Assembly: GCF_002234535.1 (NCBI RefSeq) | Contig: NZ_CP022521.1 | Coordinates: 1,736,001 to 1,800,000, forward strand | Source of the DNA: Actinoalloteichus hoggarensis | GTDB taxonomy: Bacteria > Actinomycetota > Actinomycetes > Mycobacteriales > Pseudonocardiaceae | Direction of reading: 5' to 3' | Length of the DNA: 64,000 nt | Shown: one piece after another, positions 19,416 to 27,852 of the stretch | Layout: each line of letters begins with the position of its first letter | How positions within the stretch are numbered: the first letter of the stretch is position 1 | Notes under the pieces: generated by a model | Told to the model about the DNA's origin: nothing | Databases searched by the model: none | The model's input: only the letters and a program-made list of their open reading frames with translations | Made by a program: the position numbers and the translations under genes

Positions 19416-19968
19416 GGCGAGGCCTCTCCTCATCTTTCCCGCGGTGCGGGCCGGAATTGGCACCGTGATCGTCGAATGCCACAGGACGTGGTCGCGCTTC
19501 GACGCCGGTTGCCGGGGTTTCGCAGGGCCGGACCCTCTACCCCTCTGGATGAAGTGTTCAGTTGTGTCGCCAACCCTAGGGCATCGAAACGGGTCCGAAC
19601 CAGCCTCGGTCCGAGGAGTGGGACCGGTCAGGGCGGCGACTCGGTGCCCCCGGTGTGGAACCGTGGCGACGTGCGCGGAGAAGGACGCCGTGCACTGCGG
19701 CGACGGGCACACGAGCCGGTCCAGGCGGACTGCTCGCGGGCGAGCTCCGGGCGAGGACGGCCGTGATCAGCGATCCCGGGTTCGTCGGCCGGGGAGCGGA
19801 CGCCCGGGAGAACGGACACACGGCGAAAGGCGTGGATGGCCGTTCCGCCTGCTCGGGTTCTTGCCGCAGGCTCGAGACCGGTCCGGCGAATCCACAGCCT
19901 GTGAGCCTCAGCAGCGGCTGGATGCGGCTCCGGGAGGGTCGGTCGGTGACCCGTGCCAGGATGAACGG
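19416..19968. other. Divergent intergenic region thrC/holA
   Basis: 553 bases. The plus-strand frame is open through to holA but no start with a ribosome site or recognisable domain is visible; a short Cys/His string near 19650-19720 (RCPRCGTVATC) is reminiscent of a zinc ribbon but is not supported by anything else. It must hold the thrC promoter; I see no riboswitch or leader peptide. Confidence 0.4.
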
Positions 19969-20949
19969 GTGAACACGCGAGTCGCCCAGCCTGCTCCGGT
20001 TCAGCTCGTCCTCGGCGAGGAGGAGCTGCTCGTCGAGCGTGCGGTGCGGGCGGCGTCCGAGGCAGCCAAGCAGACCGATCCGATGACCGAGACGGTGCGG
20101 GTCAAGGCTGCCGAGCTGACCCTTCCCCGGTTCACGGAGCTGGTGAGCCCGTCGCTGTTCGGGGAGGGTCGGGTGGTCGTCGTGGACGCGGCACAGGACA
20201 CCGGCCAGGAGCTCGCGGAGGCGATGATCGCGTATCGCCCGCAGCCCGAGGACGGGATCGTGCTGGTGATCGTCCATTCAGGCGGCGGCCGCGCCAAGGC
20301 GGCGAAGCAGCTTCCTGCCACCCTGCGGAAGGCGGGCGTGGCCGTCCAGGAGTGCGGCAAGATCACCAGGGCGGCCGAGCGGGAGGGTTTCGTCCGCAAC
20401 GAGGTCCGTCAGGCAGGCGGGCGTATCGATCCCGGCGGCGTCTCCGCGCTGGTCGAGACGATCGGATCCGATCTTCGGGAGCTTGCCGCGGCCGCCACCC
20501 AGCTCGTCGCCGACACCGAGGGACCGATCGATGAGGCGACGGTGCGTCGGTACCACCGTGGCCGGGCCGAGGTGACGGGGTTCGCGGTGGCGGAGAAGGC
20601 CGTGACCGGGGATCGAGCAGGTGCGCTGGAAGCACTGCGGTGGGCGTTGGCGCTGGGCGTGCCCGCCGTCCTCGTCGCCGACGCCTTGGCCGACGCCGTG
20701 CGCAGCATCGCGTTGGTACGCGGAGCCCGCAACGGAGACCCGTTCCAACTCGCGGGGGAGCTGGGCATGCCTCCGTGGAAGATCAAGAAGGTGCGTACCC
20801 AGGTTCGCGGCTGGGAGGAGTCCGGGCTCGCCGAGGCGATGCGCCTGGTCGCTCGGCTCAACGGGGAGGTCAAAGGGCAGGCGGCCGACGCGAGCTATGC
20901 ACTGGAGCGTGCGGTGTTCGGCATCATCGAGGCGCGGGCCCGCCACTGA
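19969..20949 (+). CDS. holA: DNA polymerase III subunit delta
   Basis: 326 residues; opens the beta clamp as part of the clamp-loader complex. The start VQLVLGEEELLVERAV, LFGEGRVVVVDAAQD, KAVTGDRAGALEALRWAL and the C-terminal LAGELGMPPWKIKKVRTQ are typical of actinobacterial HolA. GTG 19969 gives the family's normal N-terminus; CAGGAT six bases upstream may be a weak -10, with no ribosome site. It keeps the mycobacterial position before rpsT, though rpsT is here convergent with 0.9 kb between. Confidence 0.94.
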   Translation: MNTRVAQPAPVQLVLGEEELLVERAVRAASEAAKQTDPMTETVRVKAAELTLPRFTELVSPSLFGEGRVVVVDAAQDTGQELAEAMIAYRPQPEDGIVLVIVHSGGGRAKAAKQLPATLRKAGVAVQECGKITRAAEREGFVRNEVRQAGGRIDPGGVSALVETIGSDLRELAAAATQLVADTEGPIDEATVRRYHRGRAEVTGFAVAEKAVTGDRAGALEALRWALALGVPAVLVADALADAVRSIALVRGARNGDPFQLAGELGMPPWKIKKVRTQVRGWEESGLAEAMRLVARLNGEVKGQAADASYALERAVFGIIEARARH

Positions 20950-21844
20950 CCTGCCAGGCTGGGCGCCGCCATCGGCGAGTGGGCCGGAGTCGGAGGGCGT
21001 GCCGATGCCGTGCGGCGACGGGACCCGCGTGGCCGCTTGCACGGACCCGGCGGTTCTTCATCAGGGCAGGCAGGTCGCCGGAAGCGATCGCCGGATCGGG
21101 ATGGCACCGCTGATCAAGGTGATTACGCGGTGCCCGACCTGCGGTGGTGTCGTGAGGAGATGCGCTGCCGGGTGCGAGCGGCCTCGGCCGAACCGGCGGT
21201 GCGGCGGGAGGGTGCGGTGCCGTCGTTCCTGTCGCGCCCCAGCCGGCGGCGACCCGTCCGGTCAGCGCTGTCGGACGGACTCGGCGGACGTCGGCCACCA
21301 CGAACGCGGGCGTGACCGACCTGTCATCGCGAGACGCTTCCGGACTCGGGCTGTGGCCCTCGGCGGATACCGCCGGGACCGTGCGCCGCGGGATGGGGCC
21401 CGTGGATGCCCGCATTCGTGATCTTCTTCGCGAGATCGGCGGCAGCTCGTTCAGCGGCGCTCGGGACGACTCTCCTCCGAACGCATGACGGGTGTCCCGT
21501 CCGGGTGAGCTGTGGCACGGCTTCGGCGCCGACTCGCCGAGGACATGGGAGGGAGCGGCTGGCATCTCGGCGTCGCACGGGATCATGCGAGCCAGCCGAC
21601 GAGGCGCGGATCGCCCGGGCGGGAACCTGTTCGTGGTCGAGGGCGGACCGTGCATGGTAAGCCAGGCCGGATGCGAAAAGGGCGTCTCGGCTATCCCGAG
21701 ACGCCCTTTCCGCTGATGCGTGACACCGCTCCGTGTCGGTTCCGGAGGGCCACGATGGCTCGTCACATCGGCTGCTCACCGTGACAGCTCGTCGGGTCGT
21801 CGATCATCCGGACACCGTGCGGGCCGAGGCCCTTTCGGGTCGGC
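20950..21844. other. Convergent interval holA/rpsT without recognisable gene
   Basis: 895 bases. Long overlapping frames exist on both strands but none shows a family motif, a ribosome site and a sensible start together. It contains the terminator hairpin at 21677-21709. A degraded gene cannot be excluded. Confidence 0.4.
21677..21709 (-). terminator. Rho-independent terminator, 14-bp stem
   Basis: AAAGGGCGTCTCGG (21677-21690) pairs with CCGAGACGCCCTTT (21696-21709) around a five-base loop. Read on the minus strand the stem ends in a TTTT run, so it suits rpsT transcripts, about 135 bases past its stop, and can also stop readthrough from holA. Confidence 0.85.
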
Positions 21845-22105
21845 TCAGAGCTTGTTCGCGCGCTGCGCGATGGCCGACTTCTTGTTCGCGGCCTGGTTGG
21901 CGTGGATGACGCCCTTGCTGGCAGCCTTGTCCAGCTTGCGGCAGGCCTCGCGGCTCAGCGCGATGGCCTTGTCCTTCTCACCGGCGTCGGCGGCCTCGCG
22001 GAACTTGCGGATCGCGGTCTTGACCGAGGACTTCACCGACTTGTTCCGCAGCCGGGCCTTCTCGTTGGTCCTGATCCGCTTGACCTGTGACTTGATGTTC
22101 GCCAC
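21845..22105 (-). CDS. rpsT: 30S ribosomal protein bS20
   Basis: 86 residues, Lys/Arg/Ala-rich, starting [18 protein letters not shown] and ending [16 protein letters not shown] as expected for bS20, which binds 16S rRNA early in small-subunit assembly. GTG 22105 is preceded by GAGGGG at a good distance. The gene is single, divergent from the TSUP permease, with a leader of unknown length (about 250 bases between starts). Confidence 0.97.
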   Translation of the reverse strand: MANIKSQVKRIRTNEKARLRNKSVKSSVKTAIRKFREAADAGEKDKAIALSREACRKLDKAASKGVIHANQAANKKSAIAQRANKL

Positions 22106-22344
22106 GCGACAACCCCTCGGTCTCGATGTGTGTTCTGTCGTGCCGCGTTCTCTGTGGCGCCGCCTGCCGGATCGACGAGCGACGAGGCTCGACGGGCGAG
22201 GGCGGCCTTCCTCCCTTGCGGAATGCCACACGGCACGACGGCGAAGTCTAACAGCACGCGGAACAGGGCTTTTGCGCCCGTCGACGCGGTAGGGCTGTGA
22301 CGATTCTCGCCGCGCACGACCCTCTGGGCGAGGGCGACGCTCCG

Positions 22345-22350
22345 TAGGCT
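22345..22350 (+). promoter_or_regulatory. -10 element of the TSUP gene, leaderless
   Basis: TAGGCT, six bases, then GTG 22357; no ribosome-binding site. Confidence 0.55.
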
Positions 22351-22356
22351 CGTCAG

Positions 22357-23163
22357 GTGTTCACCCCCCTCGACTGGCCTGGCTTCGCCGACGTGTCGCC
22401 GGCCGCGCTGCTGTTCCTCTGCGTCGCCGCGTTCGCGGCGGGTGCCGTCGATGCCATCGTGGGCGGTGGGGGGCTCATTCAGCTGCCCGCCCTGCTGTTG
22501 GTCATGCCGGGCGGGGACACCCTCTTCAGCCTTGCTACGAGCAAGGTCGCGGCGTTCGCGGGCACGGCGTCCGCGGTGCCGACCTATGCCCGGCGGACCC
22601 GTATCGACTGGTGGATCGCCGTGCCGATGGCCTTGATCGCCTTCGTCGGTGCGGTCGGGGGCGCCGTCTTCGCCAATCTGCTGCCCGGTCGAATGCTGAA
22701 CGGGGTGGTGCTGTTCGCCCTGGTCGTGGTCGGGATCTACACCTGGCGCAAGCCGTCGCTCGGATCGGTGGAGACGCCCCGCTTCGGCCGGCGCGCGCAG
22801 ATCGTGCTGGCGGGCCTCGGCGGGTTGGCGATCGGTTTCTGGGATGGGCTGGCCGGCCCCGGCACCGGCTCCTTTCTGGTGTTCCTGCTGGTCGGCCTGC
22901 TCGGCTTCGCGTTCTTACACGCCTCGGCGACGGCCAAACTGGTCAACACCGCCACCAATGTGGGCGCACTCTGTTACTTCATCCCGGCGGGCAAGGTCCT
23001 GTGGGGCCTGGGGCTCGTGATGGCGGTGTGCAACGTCGCGGGCAGCGTCGCGGGCGCACTGCTGGCGACCAGCAGGGGTTCGGTGTTCGTCCGGAAGGTC
23101 TTCCTGTCCGTGGTCGCCGCGATGGCGGTGACCCTCGGCGCACGCCTGTTTCTCGGTACCTGA
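22357..23163 (+). CDS. TSUP (TauE/SafE) family membrane permease
   Basis: 268 residues with about eight membrane helices in two repeats. The first repeat shows [21 protein letters not shown] and the second [17 protein letters not shown], the glycine-rich pore motifs of the family that exports or imports sulfite, sulfoacetate or related anions. Substrate is not readable from sequence and no sulfur genes are nearby. GTG 22357 begins right after the -10 element. Confidence 0.92.
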   Translation: MFTPLDWPGFADVSPAALLFLCVAAFAAGAVDAIVGGGGLIQLPALLLVMPGGDTLFSLATSKVAAFAGTASAVPTYARRTRIDWWIAVPMALIAFVGAVGGAVFANLLPGRMLNGVVLFALVVVGIYTWRKPSLGSVETPRFGRRAQIVLAGLGGLAIGFWDGLAGPGTGSFLVFLLVGLLGFAFLHASATAKLVNTATNVGALCYFIPAGKVLWGLGLVMAVCNVAGSVAGALLATSRGSVFVRKVFLSVVAAMAVTLGARLFLGT

Positions 23164-23264
23164 TCTTGATGTCTCGACGGATAGGACGACCGCGACCGCA
23201 TAGGTCCGGTATCGGTTCTCGTCGGGAGGTCGACAAGTGGTGTCCGCCGCCAGAGGATGTCCGC

Positions 23265-23735
23265 GTGCAGCCTCGGCCAGACACGTCTTATACCCCGCGT
23301 CCGGTTCGCTTCCTCGGCATCGAGGAGGCGGGCGGCTGGCGGATCAAGTGCTACGGGATCGCGGAGGGCTCGCGATATCCGAGAGCGGAGCTGGTCGATG
23401 CGGGCGTCACACGTGCGGTGGAGGTCCTCACGGCGGTCCGGGCCGATCAGGGGGCACACGGCGTCGCCTATCTGATGGCTCATGACTCTCGGGATCAGTG
23501 TGTCGTGTCCGTGGACTGGTGGATGCGCTCCCACGAACTGTGGCAGCGTTCGTTCCGCTCGTCGGTGGAGCGCCCGGAGGCCTTCTCCGAGATCCGGGAG
23601 GTGCTGGTGGCGAACGTGTGGGAGCTCGCCGTCATCGGCTACGAGCGTGCGGCGTGGATGCGGCACGTACTCGGGAACCGGAGCGGTCCCGACTTCGGGG
23701 CCTATCTCGATGATGCCTTCGAAGGTCTCGTCTGA
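23265..23735 (+). CDS. Conserved actinobacterial protein of unknown function
   Basis: 156 residues. Core reads RFLGIEEAGGWRIKCYGIA, GVAYLMAHDSRDQCVVSVDW and NVWELAVIGYERAAWMRHVL, a family I recognise as widespread in actinomycetes and unstudied as far as I know. No membrane segment or signal peptide. GTG 23265 follows GAGGA at seven bases; an ATG at 23169 in the same frame would add 32 Arg-rich residues. Downstream, after the stop, a 15-bp tandem repeat begins. It may be transcribed with the TSUP gene (about 100 bases between). Confidence 0.7.
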   Translation: MQPRPDTSYTPRPVRFLGIEEAGGWRIKCYGIAEGSRYPRAELVDAGVTRAVEVLTAVRADQGAHGVAYLMAHDSRDQCVVSVDWWMRSHELWQRSFRSSVERPEAFSEIREVLVANVWELAVIGYERAAWMRHVLGNRSGPDFGAYLDDAFEGLV

Positions 23736-23764
23736 TCACTGACGGTGACGGCCGGGTGGGTTAC

Positions 23765-23824
23765 CGACTGAGCAGGCGACGACTGAGCAGGCGACGACTG
23801 AGCAGGCGACGGCTGAGCAGGCGA
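23765..23824 (+). repeat. Four tandem copies of a 15-bp unit
   Basis: CGACTGAGCAGGCGA repeats four times; the fourth has A to G at position 3. It lies just after the stop of the unknown protein and before the convergent DAHP synthase gene. The unit is a multiple of three and would read LSRRR in one frame, but no gene start supports translation. Confidence 0.9.
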
Positions 23825-23988
23825 CGGCGGGCCGGCCGGCGGACACGACGGCGCGGCTGCGAGGAGAAGAGGAGGCAGCCGACGAGACCCGAGTACGCGA
23901 GGTCGAACACCGACCCTCCGCCCACCGCATCGGCCGCTGTCTCACTCTCCCCGTGCCGTCCTGCCGGGCCTGGCTCGTTCGGCCTCGG

Positions 23989-25077
23989 CTACCCGCGTCG
24001 GTCCGACCGGCGTTCGGCGATGGCAGCGGCGAGCCCCCGGAGCGTCGACTCGGTCGTCTCCCAGTCCATGCAGGCGTCGGTGATGCTCTGACCGTATTCC
24101 AGTTCCCGCCCTGGGCTGAGGTCCTGCCGCCCGGCCAGCAGGAAGCTCTCCAGCATCACGCCGACGACCCCGCTCTCACCCGCCGCGAGGCGCGAGGCCA
24201 CCTCTGCCGCGACCACCGGCTGCCTGCGGTGGTCCTTCCCACTGTTGCCGTGGCTGGCGTCGATGACGGTGCGAGCGGGCAGGCCTGCCTTGTCCAGCAG
24301 CGCCATCGTGGCGGCGACGGACTCCGCGTCGTGATTGGGCCCCGCGGAGCTGCCGCGCAGCACCACGTGGCAGTCGGGGTTGCCCGTGGTGCGGAGGATG
24401 GCGGCCAGGCCGCCGTCGGTGATGCCGGTGAAGACGTGGCTGGATGCGGCCGCTCGGATGGCGTCGACCGCGACCTGGACGTCCCCGTCGGTGGCGTTCT
24501 TGATCCCGATGGGCATCGACAGGCCGCTGGAGAGCTGGCGATGCACCTGGCTCTGCGCGGTTCGCGCGCCGATCGAACCCCAGCTCACGGTGTCGGCGAT
24601 GTACTGCGGAGTGATCGGGTCGAGGAACTCGCAGCCGACGGGCAGCCCGAGTTCGAGGATGTCCAGCAGTAGGCGGCGGGCCAGCCGCAGCCCCTTGTTC
24701 ACCTGGAAGCTGCCGTCCAGGTCGGGGTCGTTGATCAGACCCTTCCATCCCAGGGTGGTTCGTGGCTTCTCGAAGTAGACCCGCATCACGATGCGCAGGT
24801 CCGCACGCACCGACTCTGCGAGCGTCGCGAGTCGACGTGCGTAGGTCAGCGCCGCGTCGGGGTCGTGTACCGAGCACGGCCCTACGACGACGAGGAGACG
24901 GTCGTCGCGGCCGGTGAGGACGTCGATCACCTCGTCACGGCCTGTGGTGACCACCTGGGCGGCTCGCTCGCTCAGCGGCAGTTCGTCGCGCAGCAGTGCG
25001 GGGGAGACCAGCGGCCGGACCTCGGCGATGTGGCGATCTCGAATGAGGTCGGAGTCGGAAGGAAGAGTGAGGGTCAC
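23989..25077 (-). CDS. aroG: Class I 3-deoxy-7-phosphoheptulonate synthase (AroFGH type)
   Basis: 362 residues. Joins phosphoenolpyruvate and erythrose 4-phosphate, the entry step to the shikimate pathway. Conserved blocks VVVGPCSVHDPDAAL, KPRTTLGWKGLINDP, IGARTAQSQVHRQLSSGLSM, LRGSSAGPNHD and DASHGNSGKDHRRQ place it with the E. coli AroF/G/H type. Actinomycetes usually rely on a class II enzyme, so this is probably an additional, separately controlled isozyme. GTG 25077 has GGAAAGG upstream. The 190-base leader carries an aromatic-rich leader peptide and alternative hairpins, so control by attenuation is likely. Confidence 0.95.
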   Translation of the reverse strand: MTLTLPSDSDLIRDRHIAEVRPLVSPALLRDELPLSERAAQVVTTGRDEVIDVLTGRDDRLLVVVGPCSVHDPDAALTYARRLATLAESVRADLRIVMRVYFEKPRTTLGWKGLINDPDLDGSFQVNKGLRLARRLLLDILELGLPVGCEFLDPITPQYIADTVSWGSIGARTAQSQVHRQLSSGLSMPIGIKNATDGDVQVAVDAIRAAASSHVFTGITDGGLAAILRTTGNPDCHVVLRGSSAGPNHDAESVAATMALLDKAGLPARTVIDASHGNSGKDHRRQPVVAAEVASRLAAGESGVVGVMLESFLLAGRQDLSPGRELEYGQSITDACMDWETTESTLRGLAAAIAERRSDRRG

Positions 25078-25114
25078 GATCGGCGCCTTTCCGCAGACCG
25101 CGCCCTTGCTACGA

Positions 25115-25184
25115 CAGAGCCGGCCTGCCGTCAGTGGGCAGTGCACGCGAGAACAGGGTGGAAGAACCCTGTTCGCCGGCTCTG
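25115..25184 (-). promoter_or_regulatory. Attenuator-like hairpins upstream of aroG
   Basis: On the minus strand, GAACAGGGT (25174-25166) pairs with ACCCTGTTC (25159-25151), enclosed by a second stem CAGAGCCGGC (25184-25175) with GCCGGCTCTG (25124-25115). The GAGCCGGC inside the leader peptide gene (25239-25232) can also pair with GCCGGCTC, so two foldings exclude each other. No clear T tract follows, so it may act on transcription or translation. Confidence 0.6.
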
Positions 25185-25197
25185 GATGGGATTGCGG

Positions 25198-25263
25198 TCA
25201 GCGGGTGGTCTCGCCGCCCGGCCCATCCAGGGCCGGCTCGGTAAACCACCAATAGCGCTGCAC
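25198..25263 (-). CDS. Leader peptide with Tyr-Trp-Trp-Phe run (attenuation)
   Basis: A 21-codon frame upstream of aroG, starting GTG 25263 and reading MQRYWWFTEP..., ending ETTR. Four adjacent aromatic codons (TAT TGG TGG TTT) near the start followed by alternative hairpins is the classic layout of an amino-acid attenuator, here tuned to tryptophan and possibly tyrosine and phenylalanine, the end products of the pathway. A TAGCAT box (25276-25271) lies seven bases upstream, so the leader peptide itself may be leaderless. Tryptophan leaders of this kind are known before trp genes in actinobacteria. Confidence 0.75.
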   Translation of the reverse strand: MQRYWWFTEPALDGPGGETTR

Positions 25264-25440
25264 GGCGATGATGCTACCCGAGGTGTACGGCCGCCTCCGC
25301 GTCCGGTCGACCGTCGCGGCGTCGCGGTCTCGTCTTTCCTGGTCGACGCGAGTTCATCACCGCCGGTCGGTGGCGCTGTCGGCTCCTGGCGGGGGCGCCC
25401 CCATACCGGATCGAGCCCGGCGGCCGGCGTGCCGCCGGGC

Positions 25441-25683
25441 TCAGTCCTCCGGTTCCTGTTCGGAATTCGTGCTCGGGGGTGGGTCGGTCTGTTTCTTCGG
25501 CGGCCTGCCGCGTCGGGCGGGTTTGCCTGCGTCCTTGGGCAGCCGACCGGCCGTGGTCAGTGATCGGCGGAGGAGGAACTCGATCTGTGCGTTGGTGCTG
25601 CGCAGATCGTCGTTCGCCCACCGCGTCAGCGCGTCGTACACCGCCGGGTCCAGGCGCAGCAGGAAGCTCTTGCGGTCCGCCAC
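25441..25683 (-). CDS. Small ribbon-helix-helix (CopG/Arc-like) DNA-binding protein
   Basis: 80 residues. The first 50 (MADRKSFLLRLDPAVYDALT and RSTNAQIEFLLRRSL) match the ribbon-helix-helix fold of Arc/CopG-type repressors; the rest is a Lys/Pro/Arg tail with an AT-hook-like RRGRPPKK. GTG 25683 lies four bases after the SPFH stop, so the two form an operon. No toxin gene is adjacent. The pairing of this protein with an SPFH gene recurs in actinomycetes; it likely represses its own operon through the palindrome at 26649-26658 (inference). Confidence 0.85.
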   Translation of the reverse strand: MADRKSFLLRLDPAVYDALTRWANDDLRSTNAQIEFLLRRSLTTAGRLPKDAGKPARRGRPPKKQTDPPPSTNSEQEPED

Positions 25684-25687
25684 GGCG

Positions 25688-26605
25688 TCAGTGGTAGAGC
25701 GAGCCCGTGTTGACCACCGGTTGGGTGGACCGGTCGCCGCACAGGACCACGAGGAGATTGCTGACCATGGCTGCCTTCCGTTCCTCGTCGAGTTCGACGA
25801 CTCCCTGCTCGGCGATCTTGTCCAACGCCATCTCCACCATGCCGACGGCGCCTTCGACGATGCGAGTGCGTGCGGCCACCACGGCGCCTGCCTGCTGGCG
25901 CTGCAGCATGGCCTGCGCGATCTCCGGGGCGTAGGCGAGATGGGTGAGGCGGGATTCGATCACGCGGACACCTGCCGACTCGACACGGACGCCGATCTCG
26001 GTCGACAGCTGCTCGGTGATGTCCTCGGCGTTCTCCCGCAGCGACGTGCTGGTCGGGTCGTCGCTGTCGTAGGGGTAGCTGGTCGCGATGTGTCGAACGG
26101 CGGTCTCGGTCTGGGTCTGAACGAAGCGGACGAAGCTGTCGACCTCGAACATGGCCCGCGCCGAGTCCTCCACGTGCCAGACGACCACGGCGGCGATCTC
26201 GATGGGGCTGCCGCCGGCGTCGTTGACCTTGAGGACCGTGGTCTCGTGGTTGCGGATCCGGGTCGAGACCTTGGTGCGGCTGGTGAGAGGGTTGACCCAG
26301 CGCAGCCCGTCCTGGCGGACGGTCCCGGTGTAGCGGCCGAGGAACTGGATCACTCTCGCTTCACGCGGCTGCACCATGATCAGCCCGGCGAGTACGAAGA
26401 ACCCGATGAGCAGCAGCCCGACGGCGGTTCCGATGAACAGGCCGTTCTGGTCGCCGATGCCCGCGAGGCCCACGGCGACGCCTCCGCCGAGGAGGATGAT
26501 GCCGAGCAGTGCCATGAGTCCGCCCGGCAGCACGAAGGCACGTTGCTCGCGAACCGACGGTGCGGGCATGGCCACCTGATCGACGGCCGAGGTCGTGTTG
26601 GTCAT
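25688..26605 (-). CDS. SPFH (stomatin/prohibitin/flotillin) domain membrane protein
   Basis: 305 residues. Two N-terminal membrane helices (about 27-50 and 55-78) are followed by an SPFH/band-7 domain ([20 protein letters not shown] at about 79-98 to [17 protein letters not shown]). Such proteins form membrane-bound rings or rafts that scaffold other proteins. ATG 26605 has AGGAGT upstream. First gene of a two-gene operon with the ribbon-helix-helix protein. Its partner in the membrane is not evident from neighbours. Confidence 0.92.
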   Translation of the reverse strand: MTNTTSAVDQVAMPAPSVREQRAFVLPGGLMALLGIILLGGGVAVGLAGIGDQNGLFIGTAVGLLLIGFFVLAGLIMVQPREARVIQFLGRYTGTVRQDGLRWVNPLTSRTKVSTRIRNHETTVLKVNDAGGSPIEIAAVVVWHVEDSARAMFEVDSFVRFVQTQTETAVRHIATSYPYDSDDPTSTSLRENAEDITEQLSTEIGVRVESAGVRVIESRLTHLAYAPEIAQAMLQRQQAGAVVAARTRIVEGAVGMVEMALDKIAEQGVVELDEERKAAMVSNLLVVLCGDRSTQPVVNTGSLYH

Positions 26606-26637
26606 TGGTGTACTCCTGTTGTCCTTGACTGCCCGCG

Positions 26638-26668
26638 ACTATAGCAAACTGATATCAGATTTCCAGTC
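26638..26668 (-). promoter_or_regulatory. SPFH operon promoter with internal palindrome
   Basis: On the minus strand TATAGT (26643-26638) is a good -10, with a poor -35 (TGGAAA-like) about 16 bases further up. The perfect palindrome CTGATATCAG (26649-26658) sits inside the spacer, where a bound repressor would block polymerase. The local A+T content is unusually high for this genome. Confidence 0.6.
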
Positions 26669-26783
26669 GGGCGAGGTTCCGTGTCCCCGCGCTGGTCGTG
26701 GCGGCCTGATCATGCGACGCTGGACGTCCGATCGGCAGGCGGCGTGTGCGAGGCCGAGGGCACGGAGACGGGGAGCGGGACTG

Positions 26784-27179
26784 ATGGAGGTCTTGAGCGG
26801 TCGAGTCCTGGTGCGGCCGGTGGACCGCGTCCGCACCGTCGCCTTCTACCGCGACACTCTCGGACTGGCGGTCCATCGCGAGTTCGCCGTGGGCACCGTC
26901 TTCTTCCTCGGCTCCGGCTTCCTCGAGGTCTCGGGAGAGGGCGGTGGGGGCGCGAGCCCCGATCAGTCGTTGTGGTTGCAGGTCCGGGACCTCGCGGCGA
27001 CGCTGCGGGAACTGCGCGGCGCCGGACTGGAGATCAAGCGGGATGCTCGCCGTGAGCCGTGGGGTCTTGACGAAGCCTGGATCGAGGACCCGGACGGGAT
27101 GCGGATCGTCTTGGTCGAGATCCCGGCCGATCATCCGCTGCGTCGGGATGTCCGGACGTCGGAGCAGCTTCGAGGCTGA
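26784..27179 (+). CDS. VOC (glyoxalase/bleomycin-resistance) superfamily protein
   Basis: 131 residues, a single VOC module (two beta-alpha-beta-beta-beta units). RVRTVAFYRDTLGLAVHREF opens it and WIEDPDGMRIVLVEIP closes it. The final metal-ligand glutamate (VLVE) is present; an N-terminal His is not obvious, so it may bind ligand without catalysis. ATG 26784 has GGGAGCGGG upstream. Single gene, no substrate clue from neighbours. Confidence 0.88.
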   Translation: MEVLSGRVLVRPVDRVRTVAFYRDTLGLAVHREFAVGTVFFLGSGFLEVSGEGGGGASPDQSLWLQVRDLAATLRELRGAGLEIKRDARREPWGLDEAWIEDPDGMRIVLVEIPADHPLRRDVRTSEQLRG

Positions 27180-27294
27180 GGGCGCTGCCACGGTGTCGGA
27201 CGCCGCCTCCGGATCGCCGAACCTCCTGACGTAACGAACGGATAACTGCCGCATTCGGAGCAACCGACGATCCGAGCTGGTCCGTCCTAGTGGC

Positions 27295-27774
27295 ATGAGA
27301 CGCCTGATGAATGCAGTGAGTGCGGGCGTCCTGCTTCTGGCAGTCTCCGCGTGCGCCGATACTGGAGACGATGTCGGATACGGCGGGACGCCCTCGGTAG
27401 AGCCGACCGAGACGACCGAGTCCAACAGCCGGGACATGTCCTCCCCGCCGATCCCGCCGATCGACGAGGCTCCGGAGGACGCCGCGCCGGTGGCGACGAA
27501 CCAGGTGGACAGCTCCGCGCTGCCGGACGACTACCCGGTGGAGGTGTGGACGAGCGAGGACGGCACCGTGGTCGGTGCCAACGGCCAGGAGGGCGGCTGC
27601 ACCGTCGTCAGCGCCGAACTCGTGGAGGAGACCGCGGAGTCGGTCACCGTCGCCCTCGTCGAGACCGGACCGGGTGACGAGGCGGTGTGCACCATGGACA
27701 TCCGGATCCGACCGGTGAGCGTCGAGCTCGCCGAGCCGATCGGCGAGCGCACGGTGATCCTCGAGACGAGCTGA
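27295..27774 (+). CDS. Secreted lipoprotein of unknown function
   Basis: 159 residues. Signal peptide MRRLMNAVSAGVLLLAVSAC ends in a lipobox (AVSAC) at about residue 20. A Pro/Glu/Thr-rich linker to residue 70 leads to a small globular domain with two cysteines (GGCTVV and AVCTMD) that could form a disulfide. No family recognised. ATG 27295 or 27307 are both possible. A hairpin terminator follows 44 bases after the stop. Confidence 0.8.
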   Translation: MRRLMNAVSAGVLLLAVSACADTGDDVGYGGTPSVEPTETTESNSRDMSSPPIPPIDEAPEDAAPVATNQVDSSALPDDYPVEVWTSEDGTVVGANGQEGGCTVVSAELVEETAESVTVALVETGPGDEAVCTMDIRIRPVSVELAEPIGERTVILETS

Positions 27775-27817
27775 GATCGAACGGATCCGAATCGACCTGC
27801 TGGCCAGCCCCCCAGCC

Positions 27818-27852
27818 GATGCCCGGTCCCGCGTACCGCGGGGCCGGGCATC
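27818..27852 (+). terminator. 16-bp hairpin after the lipoprotein gene
   Basis: GATGCCCGGTCCCGCG (27818-27833) pairs with 27837-27852 around TAC, with one G-T wobble. No T tract, as is common in high-GC actinobacteria. Confidence 0.7.

Noticed and set aside
19416-19968. Possible riboswitch upstream of thrC
   Set aside because: No T-box, SAM or threonine leader features and no Thr/Ile codon run could be recognised.
20924-21766. 280-codon minus-strand frame between holA and rpsT
   Set aside because: Pro/Arg/Ser-rich with no recognisable domain, overlaps holA and contains the terminator hairpin.
23765-23824. CRISPR-like repeat
   Set aside because: Units are 15 bp and directly abutting with no spacers, and no cas genes are present.
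25441-26605. Toxin-antitoxin system suggested by the CopG-type protein
   Set aside because: The partner is an SPFH membrane protein, not a toxin, and no other small frame is paired with it.
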